Position numbers and translations under genes: made by a program
The notes under the pieces: generated by a model
The model's input: only the letters and a program-made list of their open reading frames with translations
Database searches by the model: none
Told to the model about the DNA's origin: nothing
Shown here: positions 33,001 through 42,000 of the stretch, piece after piece
Layout: each line of letters starts with the position of its first letter
Position numbering within the stretch: the stretch's first letter is position 1
Source of the DNA: Patescibacteria group bacterium
Lineage (GTDB): Bacteria; Patescibacteriota; Doudnabacteria; UBA920
Assembly (NCBI GenBank): GCA_023484515.1
Contig: JAMDAY010000029.1
Location: 1-51,463, forward strand
Length of the DNA: 51,463 nucleotides
Reading direction: 5' to 3'

Positions 33001-34941
33001 GGTCATAGAGCTAAAACCGGTGCTATAAGTGCTATAGCGGCAAGTTGCGGGTTCGTTGGTGGAAAAAGTAACGTTAGCGGAAGTGGTTCCCGCAGGCAGC
33101 GAGCCAGAAGGCAAGCCGCCGGAAATGGCCGGCGGAACCAAGTCAGTCACATTAAAAGCCACGGGCGCGGCAGTGGTGGTATTACCGGCTGCATCGCGCG
33201 CCACCGCAGTTACTATATGGATGCCTGGGGACAAAGGCGCAGTATCCAAGGTTGTGGAATAAGGAGGCCGGTTGTATTCGGCCCGTAGATTCTGGCCGTC
33301 CAGCTTTAGCTGCACCCCCAAAATACCGTTATTGTCGCTGGCTTCGGCCGTAACTTGCACGCTTGAGCCCACCACCTGGTTTGGCGTAGGAGAAGTAATC
33401 ACAACCTGTGGCGGAGTGGTATCAACCGAAGGATTGGAAACCATTCCAGTAGGGACGACTACGAAAACGTTGAATTCCTTGTCCGTGTGCGAAAGGGTCG
33501 TACATGTGCCAGAACAAATGGGCTGGGTAATTTGCGTGTTAGTGGTTGGAATGGCGACCGATCCCCCGCTATACGTTCCGCTTGCTATGGGAGCGCCGTA
33601 ATAGTTTTGCACGTCGCGGATCTCGTACTGCGCGCCCACGCTTAAAACATTGGATAAATCCACGTTTACGCTGTTCAGGCGATCCCAATTGAATATCGTA
33701 ATATTGGCCCGCCCCTGTTCGTATTCATTGGGCCGCACGAATACTTTGGTGCCGGTCGGCCGGGTACCATATTGGACATGGGTATTGCCCGCGTAACCAG
33801 ACAGGTAATTATACGGGGTGTTGGTATATTGAAAATCCACCGATCCGTTAAAAGTATTGCCGGTCAAGGTCAAATTTCTGGTGGCGGAAAACAAGGTGAT
33901 GCCGGAAATATAGTTGTCGGTAACTACCGGATTGGTCGTCCCTCCGGCGTTATAGCCGATATTCAGCGATTGCCCGGTAGAAAGCGGCGTAAAGTAGGAA
34001 TAGTTGTTCCTGATAATGTTGTTTTGGTTGGTTATGCCTCCTCCCACTAGAATGTTCCTTACGTCACCTCCGGCAAGCGCCCCGTTATTAAAGTAGGAAT
34101 TGCCTTCAATGGTAAAGTTATTGATCCAAGCGCCGTCGCCCGATCCATAAAACTGGGAGCCGTGATCCGCGCCGTTGAAGATGATATTGTCGGCCACGCG
34201 GGTGGAAACATAGCGCTCGGCCATGTAAGTGCCATGGCCGTGGCCGCGGTCAGGAGCGACCCATCCGTTGTTATAAACAATGTTGCCATAGAACTCCATA
34301 TTGCCCGAAGTAGAGTAGTTGTCCGAATAGCCCAGGCCCGTTCCCGTGTCGTGCACCACCAGGTTGATGAATTTCAAGTTGGTGCCGAAGACGGAAACGC
34401 CACTGGCCCTGCCGTCGTCGGGGTTGGATCCGGAATTGGGCGAATAGCGGATAGGGTTGGAGTTTTTGATTTCAAAACCCCAGAACCAGGTATAAGAGCC
34501 GTAAGCTTCCAAAGTCGCCGGGGTCAGGTAAATTGAATTGGCATCAATCGTAGCCCGTTCTCCCGGATATTGCCTCACAACAATTGGAGACCCCTCTATG
34601 CCGTTTAAACGGCTTTCGTATTTGCCGCTGTAAGTGCCGCCGCGCAACCAAATGGTGTCGCCCGGCTTGACCGCGCCGTTAGCCCCGCTTAAGGCGGTGC
34701 GCAAATCCCACGGATTATTTATGCTCCCGTTACCCGAGGCGGATCCGTTAGGAGATACATACCACTGGATGCCAGTCGTCACCCCCAACACCCTTCCTGG
34801 ATTGCGGTGCGAAACGGCTGAAAAATCAGCCGCAAAACTGTCAATATAAGATATAGTCTCCACTGTCTGGGAAACCATAAAAGCGCCTGCTAATATAGCA
34901 AGAACGCCAGCTCCAAAGAGCTTGTAGATATGCTTATTCAT
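27064..34941 (-). CDS. giant modular surface protein: two beta-helix domains, PA14, malectin-like, CHB_HEX_C and LamG-like modules
   Basis: 2625 aa. Signal-like N-terminus (MNKHIYKLFGAGVLAILAGAFMVSQ). Two homologous right-handed beta-helix domains (about 58-500 and 705-1145), each opening WYVSPxGxxxxNGSINxPWDLR and containing RGGxYxGxY, as in polysaccharide-lyase-like proteins. Then come Ig-like units (TTPPxVxITSPANxxTVS... DNVGVAGVQFKVDG), PA14-type domains (about 1242-1380 and 1997-2125), two CHB_HEX_C-like units (ISPNGGxFTSxQTVxxSSATSGAxIYYSTDGS), a malectin-like domain (about 1667-1810), DUF2341 (WYNASWNYRQKL, about 2230) and a LamG-like lectin domain (about 2390-2560). The tail repeats NVYYPYLGQY / NSYYPYLGQY. 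Likely binds and perhaps cleaves polysaccharides; catalytic residues cannot be assigned. It has a clear promoter. Confidence 0.85.
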   Translation of the reverse strand: MNKHIYKLFGAGVLAILAGAFMVSQTVETISYIDSFAADFSAVSHRNPGRVLGVTTGIQWYVSPNGSASGNGSINNPWDLRTALSGANGAVKPGDTIWLRGGTYSGKYESRLNGIEGSPIVVRQYPGERATIDANSIYLTPATLEAYGSYTWFWGFEIKNSNPIRYSPNSGSNPDDGRASGVSVFGTNLKFINLVVHDTGTGLGYSDNYSTSGNMEFYGNIVYNNGWVAPDRGHGHGTYMAERYVSTRVADNIIFNGADHGSQFYGSGDGAWINNFTIEGNSYFNNGALAGGDVRNILVGGGITNQNNIIRNNYSYFTPLSTGQSLNIGYNAGGTTNPVVTDNYISGITLFSATRNLTLTGNTFNGSVDFQYTNTPYNYLSGYAGNTHVQYGTRPTGTKVFVRPNEYEQGRANITIFNWDRLNSVNVDLSNVLSVGAQYEIRDVQNYYGAPIASGTYSGGSVAIPTTNTQITQPICSGTCTTLSHTDKEFNVFVVVPTGMVSNPSVDTTPPQVVITSPTPNQVVGSSVQVTAEASDNNGILGVQLKLDGQNLRAEYNRPPYSTTLDTAPLSPGIHIVTAVARDAAGNTTTAAPVAFNVTDLVPPAISGGLPSGSLPAGTTSANVTFSTNEPATCRYSTYSTGFSSMTGQAANTSGNNFSFAVSGLQDGSSYAYYIRCQDNSAQHNANGDDYVIAFSIVPGGSTSGNQWYVSPSGLSANNGSINSPWDLRSVLANNANGRIQPGDTVWMRGGIYNGLYTSNLTGSASKPVILRQYPGEHAAIDGGCDGSDDAFRVNGAHAWYWGFEIMSSCTNTRLGGAANRAKAVETYGPDIKMINLVIHDLTGYSAWIAIGNTDTEIYGNLIYNDGYEGGLGDRGHGHGIYTQNAYGTKHYTDNIIFDNFGHGIQAYGTNPDARADNMTFEGNTSFDSGMVANLSAQPAANLILGTLESSMQNLVVKNNYTYYPVGNPENRGISVKYNGALNPVVQDNYVASDQAVAFELDYQGSATVTGNTFYGSVSGVNSSTHPNNIYYTSRPTGVKVFVRPNKYDTGRANITIYNWNQNVSVPVDVSNIGLQPGDTYEIRNAQNYWNEKITGVYNGSPISIPMNGWTVVKPMGWDYAPPTTFPTFGAFIIQKAAAGSNSGDTVQPTVSITSPANGQTVSGIIPLKASAADNSGMVSVMFEVDGSAASPELAVAPFNTSLNTFGLESGKSHIIKAIARDAAGNKAESSITITVNNPQLTCNQPVNGAFVGCYYNGTNFDSLKLMRMDPAVDFSWSYGSPDSSMPTDGFSVRWVGNFDFDGSLYTFSATPDDGIRVYVDNQMVIDKWYPQTGVTYTADKAMTAGVHEIKVEYFEQSGGATARVNWVKKTTTPPSSNQKPIGSLDGVKNDGTVYGWAKDPDNESQAISVHLYFDGQPGSNVSPIGVTAGDNRSDIGNHAFNFSIPDSYKDGKAHKVYAYGIDLNDATGASNVLLPGSPKTFTLSPVPQSVSDPVISPNGGSFTSSQTVTISSATSGAIIYYSTDGSNPSLVYSSPVTLTQSATVKAKAVKNGMTDSNVVSAGFTKSISSETVPPTVDLTAPAAGVTVVGMVNLAANASDNVGVAGVQFKVDGVNIGSEDTAVPYAVSWDSTSVANGSHTISVVVRDTSGNIATDSAAVTVINPIPDTYRVNVGGSAYTDPAGVVWSADKNYSGGNNYGVSSAIANTNASALYQTSRYGGFAYNFNVPNGAYQVKLKFAETYWAGAGNRLFNVSLNNSQILTSFDIFAQAGGINKALDKTFTVNVIDGKISLQFTTMSDNAMVNAIEITPAGSAPSQVSDPAISPNGGTFTSAQTVTLSSATSGATIYYSTDGSNPSLVYSSPITLTQSATVKAKAVKSGMTDSNIVSAAFTKQAASDTTPPAVSIASPANNSTVSNSITLSASTSDNVGVAGVQFKVDGVSQGSEDTAAPYELVLDTKTLSNASHTISATARDAAGNAATASVTVTVNNPVVPSSCPSPATNAFTGCYYTDQNLTNFGSSRTDNSINFNWSTGKPDSTIPADHFSVRWQGNFTFENANYDFVVTADDGVRVYVDGIPVVDQWKDQAPTTYKVTKALTAGGHLVKVEYYDNTDLAIAQVLWTKQAGGSNPSDTTLPTVSITSPANNSTVSNSITLSASATDNVGVAGVQFKVDGTNQGTEDTAAPYELALDTKTLSNASHTISAVARDAAGNAATASVTVTVNNSETLADWYNASWNYRQKLTVNHGQVAGNLSNFPVLVSLSSNDLKSTVNGGKVGKTDGTDIVFVSQDNKTKLFHELDSYNSSTGQLTAWVKLPSLSSSNDTAFYVYYGNGYASDQQDKAGVWDGDFRAVYHGNNLSDSKNSRSMSGSNGLASGKIGQALTFDGSSQKVSSTAFAGDRDTSFTYELWFKPASTWQTGSAAVKRLIESVNYNDSAGPSLYYSSATGKLSISNFLPSYGRVSTDYATTLDANQWYHIAGTYNSAGYPNQNLYVNGKAVNYSSYFSYQPVRYDELLTLGGSRLYSASLADGSMDEVRVSKTARSESWIATEYNNQNNPSGFVAVGSVESQNGLVLGEMVDLSNVYYPYLGQYSQGNVVLEEMAGVNNSYYPYLGQYQTNPFFLVMP

Positions 34942-35009
34942 TTTTATTTTTGTTTCTAAGGGATTTTGGCTATTTTGGCCAAAATACCTTTAATTTATTG
35001 CCTATTCAT

Positions 35010-35038
35010 ATTATAGCATATCTAATTTTATTTTGCAA
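35010..35038 (-). promoter_or_regulatory. sigma-70 promoter of the beta-helix giant gene
   Basis: TTGCAA, 17 bases ending in TGC, TATAAT on the minus strand. The leader is about 60 bases and contains the 14-bp palindrome ATTTTGGCCAAAAT (34972-34985), a possible operator or hairpin. Confidence 0.75.
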
Positions 35039-35039
35039 G

Positions 35040-35083
35040 TAATTAAGCGGGATTTTTGCCTTCGCAAAAATCCCGCTTAATTA
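35040..35083 (-). terminator. perfect 20-bp hairpin after the DsbA-like gene
   Basis: TAATTAAGCGGGATTTTTGC / GCAAAAATCCCGCTTAATTA with a 4-base loop; the longest perfect stem in the window. It lies between the DsbA-like stop and the promoter of the beta-helix giant gene, so it can insulate the two. Confidence 0.7.
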
Positions 35084-35114
35084 CATTTGTTAAAATTAAT
35101 ATTTTAACCTTCAA

Positions 35115-35954
35115 CTACTTTCCCTTGAGCGCCTCTTCTATGTACTTTTCGTAAGTCTCATAAGGCAGCGCACCGCCTTGCCATTCCCCGTTTGCATAAA
35201 CCGCCACCAACTTGCCGTTAACAAAGACATTGGGCGTGCCGTTTACGCCTACCTGGGCGGCGGCGGCTTTGTCCTGGTTAATTGCCGCTGCGGCCTCACC
35301 GCCGTCCAAACATTTATTGAATTTAACCGTATCCAAATTTAACTGGGCCGCATATTTTTTTAAGTCGGCAACAGCCAACCCTGTGCCGTCGGACTGCCCC
35401 TTGCTGAACAGTGTGTTGTAATAAGCTTCAAATTTTCCTTGCCGGTTGGCGCACTCCCCCGCCTCTGCCGCTTTCTCCGCATTCTGGTGAAACGGCAGGG
35501 GGAAATTCCTGTAAACCAGCTTGGCCTTGCCCGTGTCTATATATTTGGATTTTATCTGGGAGAAGGTATCCTGAAAAAACCTTTGGCAATAAGGGCATTG
35601 GAAATCGGAAAATTCCACCAAGGTAACCGGGGCATTGGGATTGCCAATGACTGCCGCGCCGTCGCGCGCGGGAATGGAGACCGCAGGCTGGACAGACGGT
35701 GCGTTATTTCCGCCTGCCGGGGCGGGATTATTAGCGCCGGCCGACGCTGCGTTCTGACTGCCTCCGTCAAGTTTTTTTAATATTAGCCGCGTATTGTAAA
35801 AAACGCTTGCTGACACCAAAATGGCGCCCAGCAAAATACTTATGGCCACGGAGTTCGACATGCTGACGCCTAACTTGTCTTTTAAGTTAAGTTTTCTTTC
35901 CATACTTTCCTGGCTGCCACTGGCTTGTGTTTGTTGTTCAGGCATATTTTTCAT
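35115..35954 (-). CDS. DsbA-like thiol-disulfide oxidoreductase, membrane-anchored
   Basis: A thioredoxin-fold protein (Thioredoxin_4/DsbA group). Start set at ATG 35954 (MKNMPEQQTQ...; 279 aa), since the track's upstream 32 residues lack coding character; ATG 35945 is equally possible. One N-terminal transmembrane helix (SVAISILLGAILVSASVFY), an Asn/Pro/Ala linker, then VTLVEFSDFQCPYCQRFFQDTFSQI with the active-site CPYC, a helical insertion (ECANRQGKFEAYYNTLFSKG) and the cis-Pro loop VNGTPNVFVNGKLV. The family oxidises or isomerises disulfides in exported proteins. No DsbB/VKOR partner is in the window. The Cys-rich 765-aa protein and the PA14 domains (two Cys each) nearby are plausible clients. 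Confidence 0.9.
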   Translation of the reverse strand: MKNMPEQQTQASGSQESMERKLNLKDKLGVSMSNSVAISILLGAILVSASVFYNTRLILKKLDGGSQNAASAGANNPAPAGGNNAPSVQPAVSIPARDGAAVIGNPNAPVTLVEFSDFQCPYCQRFFQDTFSQIKSKYIDTGKAKLVYRNFPLPFHQNAEKAAEAGECANRQGKFEAYYNTLFSKGQSDGTGLAVADLKKYAAQLNLDTVKFNKCLDGGEAAAAINQDKAAAAQVGVNGTPNVFVNGKLVAVYANGEWQGGALPYETYEKYIEEALKGK

Positions 35955-36042
35955 GATAGTTTTTTTACTATTAAACCACATTTTTAGTATATCATACTTG
36001 AAAGAGATAATCATTCTTATCTGAAAGGTCGCTGAATGTGTA

Positions 36043-36070
36043 AGGGGCATCCTTGCGCAAGGATGCCCCT
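36043..36070 (-). terminator. 28-bp perfect palindrome after the LysM giant gene
   Basis: AGGGGCATCCTTGC and GCAAGGATGCCCCT abut directly. It lies 27 bases after the stop of the LysM protein gene, between it and the start of the DsbA-like gene. There is no U-tract on the minus strand; TTTTTTA is on the upstream side. Confidence 0.65.
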
Positions 36071-36096
36071 AAAAAATTTATTATACTGGAAGGAAA

Positions 36097-39000
36097 TTAT
36101 TCTATTTCCACTTCTTCATCATCCGGCGGATTGGAAGATTGAATGGTTTGATTGCCTAATTTGGGAATGACCAGGGTAATCCCTACGCGCATAGTCCGCG
36201 GATTCGGCACTTTTTCCGCGTTGGCCGCCTGGATGTATATCCATTTAGTGCCGTCGCCATAATACCGCTGAGCCAAGCCCCACAAGGTGTCCCCTCTTTT
36301 TACCGTATATGTGCCCAAAGGCTGGATAGGAGAGCCTAATTCCGCCTTTATGCGCTGCAATTCCGCAGCCGGTGTTGCTGCGCCGGCGGAAGATCCGATT
36401 GTTGCGCCGGCCGGAACTCCAGGGATGACTAAGGTAATGCCTACGCGCATGGTCCGCGGATTTTTTACCTTGTCCGTATTGGCTTCCAAGATTTCCCTCC
36501 ACCTGCTCCCGTCTCCGTAAAACCGTTGGGCTATGGACCACAGCGTGTCGCCTCTCTTAACCGTATAATAAACCGTTTGGGACGGCGGGGTTGCCTGGTT
36601 TTGCCCTTCGGGCGGCACATAGCCCTGAGAGGCGGGATAGCCTGGAGGCATCTGCAGACCTCCCAAGGTTCCCTGATTATTTAAATTATTTAGCTGTTGC
36701 CGCAATTGCTGGTTTTCCTGCAGTAACCTGTTATATTCATTTAAGTATGATGTCCCTCCCCCTCCTGAATTGTTCTGCTGGGCGCGGAGAGCTGCGAGCT
36801 GTTGTTCCAATTGGGCAATCCTTTGCTGCAAGCTGGCCACATTATCTTCCTGACCCGTAATGATAATGGTAAAGGCCTTTGTGGCATAGACTTCCTCACT
36901 TGCTTCATCTTCCACCCTGACAGTAAAAGTATAGCTTCCCGTTGCGGTAGGCGTGCCGGAAATTGTGCCGGTTTCGCTGTCCAGGTCCAAGCCGTCGGGC
37001 AATTCGCCGCTTTCCATGGACCAGACTTTGGTGCCGGTAATGCCGGAAGCCTGGAGGGTTTGACTGTATGGGGAATTCACTGTCCCATTTGCCAAGGTTG
37101 CCGTGGTTATGGCGGCTGTTTGGTCGGAAGCGCTGGTTATTGTCAGAGTAAAGCTTTTAACAGCATAAACCTCCTCGTTTGCTTCATCTTCCACCCTAAT
37201 GGAAAAACTATAACTGCCGGCTGCGGTCGGCGTGCCGGAAATTGTGCCGGTTTCGCTGTCCAGGTCCAAGCCGTCCGGCAATTCGCCACTTTGCATGGAC
37301 CAGACTTTGGTGCCGGTGATGCCATTGGCAGACAACTGCTTGCTGTAAGCCGTGCCGACTTTGCCGTTGGGTAAAGATGTGGTGGTGATAGTGACCGTGC
37401 CTTCTGCCTCTATAACAATGGTAAAAGTTTTCGTAGCGGAAACGGACTCATCTTCACTATCTGCCACCTGCACGGTAAAGGTATAACTTCCCGATTCTGT
37501 AGGCGTACCCGAGATTACGCCGGTTTCGCTGTCCAGTTCCAAACCGCCCGGCAACTCACCCACTTCCATTGACCAAACCTTGTCACCACTGATGCCTGTG
37601 GCTGCCAAAGTTTGGCTGTAAGCCGTGCCGACGGTGCCATCCAATAGGCTAGAAGTGGTAATGCTAGCCTGGGCGGTAGCAGCTGAAGAAATAATAACGG
37701 TAAAATTCCTGGAAGCCGTGTTGGTGCCGTCTGTAACCTCAACGGTAAAGCTGTAGCTGCCGGCCGTGGTCGGCGTGCCGGTTATGGCGCCGGTGGAAGA
37801 ATTGATGTTCAAGCCGGCCGGCAGGGTGCCGGTGGAAACCGTCCAGACTTTGGTGCCGGTAATGCCGGAAGCCTGGAGGGTTTGGCTGTAAGCCGTGCCG
37901 ACTTTGCCGTTAGGCAGGGAAGCCGTGGTTATGGACGCGGTTCCGGAAGCGTCAATTACCAAAGTAAAGTTCTTGGTGGCGGAAACTGACGGATTGGCGG
38001 CATCGGCCACTTTAATCGCAAAGCTGTAGCTGCCGGCCGTGGTCGGCGTGCCGGTTATGGCGCCGGTGGAAGAATTGATGTTCAAGCCGGCCGGCAGGGT
38101 GCCGGTGGAAACCGTCCAGACTTTGGTGCCGGTAATGCCGGAAGCCTGGAGGGTTTGGCTGTAAGCCGTGCCGACTTTGCCGTTAGGCAGGGAAGCCGTG
38201 GTTATGGACGCGGTTCCGGAAGCGTCAATTACCAAAGTAAAGTTCTTGGTGGCGGAAACTGACGGATTGGCGGCATCGGCCACTTTAATCGCAAAGCTGT
38301 AGCTGCCGGCCGTGGTCGGCGTGCCGGTTATGGCGCCGGTGGAAGAATTGATGTTCAAGCCGGCCGGCAGGGTGCCGGTGGAAACCGTCCAGACTTTGGT
38401 GCCGGTAATGCCGGAAGCCTGGAGGGTTTGGCTGTAAGCCGTGCCGACTTTGCCGTTAGGCAGGGAAGCTGTGGTTATGGACGCGGTTGTACCGGTAGTT
38501 ATTGTGACTGCGGTTCCGCCATTGGGCAAAGCCGTAAAATTCCCGCCATGGTCGTCCTGCGCGGCATGGGCTCGGTAGCTGACAACCTTATAAGTCCCTG
38601 GAACCAGGTCTGCGGTAACCAAATGGTCGGCGCTGGCTCCTTGCTGCCAATTTAACACCGTGCTGGTAGTGCCGTTAACCTGAACTTGCACGTCAAAGTA
38701 TACATTATTTAGGCTGGAAGGATTCGGGCTGGTAAAAGTTGCCTTATAAGAATCTCCAACTTTTACGCTAGCCTTATCAAACGTCAGGCCGGTAATCTGA
38801 TAGGCAGTGCTTTCTGTCACCTTAATGGTCAAATTTTTAACGGCCATAACGTTACTGTCGCTGACTAAGGCGGCCCTGACGGCAAAAGTATAAGTGCCAG
38901 CGGCGGTCGGAGTGCCTGATATGACGCCGGTGGTGGAAAGAGACAAGCCGGGCGGCAGGCTGCCGCTGTTGGACCATGTTACGGCCTGATTGTTAAAGCC

Positions 39001-42000
39001 GGTGGCGGCCAATACTTGATTATAACCGGTTCCTTTAACCGCGTCGGGCAGGCTGTCCGTGGAAATTTCCGGGGCGGCTAAAACCGTGACAGTAAAATCT
39101 TTTGCGGCAGTATTGGTTCCGTCCGTAACTTGGATGGTAAAAGCGTAAGAGCCGGCTGCGGTTAAAATTCCCTGGACAACGCCGGTAGCGGAATTTAAGG
39201 ACATGCCTGGCGGCAAGTTACCCGCACTTACGTTCCAGGTTTTATTTTCAGCCAGGCCGCCTGTTTGCAAGGTAATCGGCCCGTAAAGGACATTAACCCG
39301 GCCGCTGGAAGGCAGATTCGTGGTTATAACAGCGGCTCCGGCTTCCGTGACAGTGAGAGTAAAATCCTTGCCGGCCGTATTTTCCCCGTCAGAAACATCT
39401 ATATGAATATGGAAAGTGCCGGCGGCATTGGGCTTGACTACCAATATGCCGCTGTCAGTAATGCTTATATCGTCACTTGAGGCTACCGGAACGTCATTAT
39501 CACCCAAAGTCCAGGCGTAATTTCCACTGCCTCCTTCGGCCGCTATCTGGTATTCTATATACTGGTCTTTTTGGATGGATTGGAGGCTGGAGTCGGTAGT
39601 GATGGAAAGGGACTGGGCCGAAACAACAGTCAGCCAGACATCGGCGGAAATATTCGGATCGGTCTTGGATTGAAGATTAATAAAGTGGGGCTGGCCATCG
39701 CCCGGATCCTGAAGCGCGGTAATTATTAACTGGTTGCCGCCCGTTGCTTCCACGCTAAACCAGTCTTGGTCGCCATAGTTTACGTAGACGTCGTCCAAAG
39801 TGCCTTGGCTGCCGTCGCTCATGGTAATATCGTAAGTCAAGGTGGCAGACTCTCCCACATGAAGCTCGGACTTGTCAGATTCCAGGGTAATCTGGGAAAC
39901 AGAAACTGCCGCCTGGTTTACGTTGACCGTAAAAGTCCGGCTGACGCTATTGTCCGCATCCGAAACTACCGTAATAACTGCCGATTTGCCCGAGCCCTTG
40001 CCAATCAATGTAAAATTTTGGCCGCTTTCCCCGTTAAAACTACCGACTTCCTGCAAAGTATTGGGATCAACAAATGTGACCGCAGTCGGATCGGAAGTGG
40101 TTGCATGCCAGCCGGTACTGCCCCCGTCCGGATTGTTTATTGTAACCGTTACCGCATAAGTACCGTTTACGTCCAGGATGTCAGGAGTGCCGTCAAAATC
40201 CATGGTAACTGTTCCCGCTTCCGTAACCACCAGGATAAAATCCTGACTGGCCGTATTCTCCCCGTCTGAAACATTAACATTAATATGGAAAGTGCCGGCT
40301 TCGCTAGGCTTAACCCATAGCGTACCGTCGCCGGAAATAGCAATGTCATCCGAAGACGCTACCGGAACATCGTTACTACCCAAGGTCCAGGCGTAATTCC
40401 CGCTGCCTCCTTCGGCTGCCATCTGGTATTCCATATACTGGTCTTTTTGGATGGATTGGAGGTTGGGGTCGGTAGTGATGGAAAGGGATTGCTGCGTTGC
40501 TTCCGGATGCACAACAACCTGCAAATCAGCGTAATAATTATTGTCAGCCAGGGAAGTGACGGTAATTACCGCAGTGCGGTCTTCTCCCGTAGTATTAGGC
40601 AAGGCGTTAATGACAATTTGATTGCCTTGGACGTAAGCGCTGACTACATCCTGGTAATCGTAATAATCCAGCCTGACTCCGGCGGTGTCCGCGCTGCCGT
40701 CGGACATATTAACCGTATAGGAAGTGGAGCTGTCCGCGGCGCCGCTGTTTAATTCAAGATTGGATTGGTTTAAGGTAACGCCGGTGACAGAAGCGACATT
40801 TTGGGTGTCCTGCGTTACGTTGATATCCGCATAATAATTATTGTCAGCCAGGGAAGTGACGGTAACAGTGCCGCTGCGGCTGTTTCCGGTGCTGTTGGGC
40901 TGGGCAGTGATAACTACATTATCTCCCTCAATATGGGCCTCCAGCCAGTCTTGGGAATCGTAATAATCCAGTCTGACTCCGGCGGTATCCGCGCTGCCGT
41001 CGGACATGTTGACGGCAAAGGAAACATAAGCGTTGCCGCCGTCGCTATTTAAAGCAACGCCAGATTGGCCTACGCTGACGCCGGTGACCATGGGAGCGGC
41101 CGCTTCCGGATGCACAACAACCTGCAAATCAGCGTAATAATTATTGTCAGCCAGGGAAGTGACGGTAATTACCGCAGTGCGGTCTTCTCCCGTAGTATTA
41201 GGCAAGGCGTTAATGACAATTTGATTGCCTTGGACGTAAGCGCTGACTACATCCTGGTAATCGTAATAATCCAGCCTGACTCCGGCGGTGTCCGCGCTGC
41301 CGTCGGACATATTAACCGTATAGGAAGTGGAGCTGTCCGCGGCGCCGCTGTTTAATTCAAGATTGGATTGGTTTAAGGTAACGCCGGTGACAGAAGCGAC
41401 ATTTAAAGCGGGATCTACAACAATAGTTTTATTGATGGTACCAATTACGGAAGAATCAGCATTATCAACCGCCTGGACCATAACGCTATAAGTGCCTTCC
41501 TGCGTTGGTGTGCCGTAAATACCGCCGTTATAACCGTTAATGTCCATACCATCCGGCAAATTGCCGGATACTATTGACCAGGTATAGTCCCCGCTGCCGC
41601 CATCGGCCGTAAAAGTGTATACGCGATACTCCCCCACCCGCACGCCGGAAGCATCGTCGTCAGATATGGAAATTTGCCCTTCGGCTTTGGCCGAAGAAGC
41701 GCCTAAAGTTGAGCTAAAAATTTTTTTCAACGATTCCTTAACTCTGGAGCGGGTGGAGCCTTTGGTATCGGTCTGGGTGCGGACCATCTGGGTAACCTGC
41801 GGCTTGGCTCCCCCCACCTGGCCGCCCATGCCCATTAAAGTGGAACCTACGCCCACGCCGGCCAAAATCTTTTCCTTTTTGGTAATTTTCCTTTTATTCC
41901 TTTTTACCCGCTTGATTTTTACCTTGTCCATAAATTTATGGTTAGTTGATTTTTTTGCCGCCGCAGCCTTGCTTTTTTTGGGCGGAAGAAATTTTTGTTT

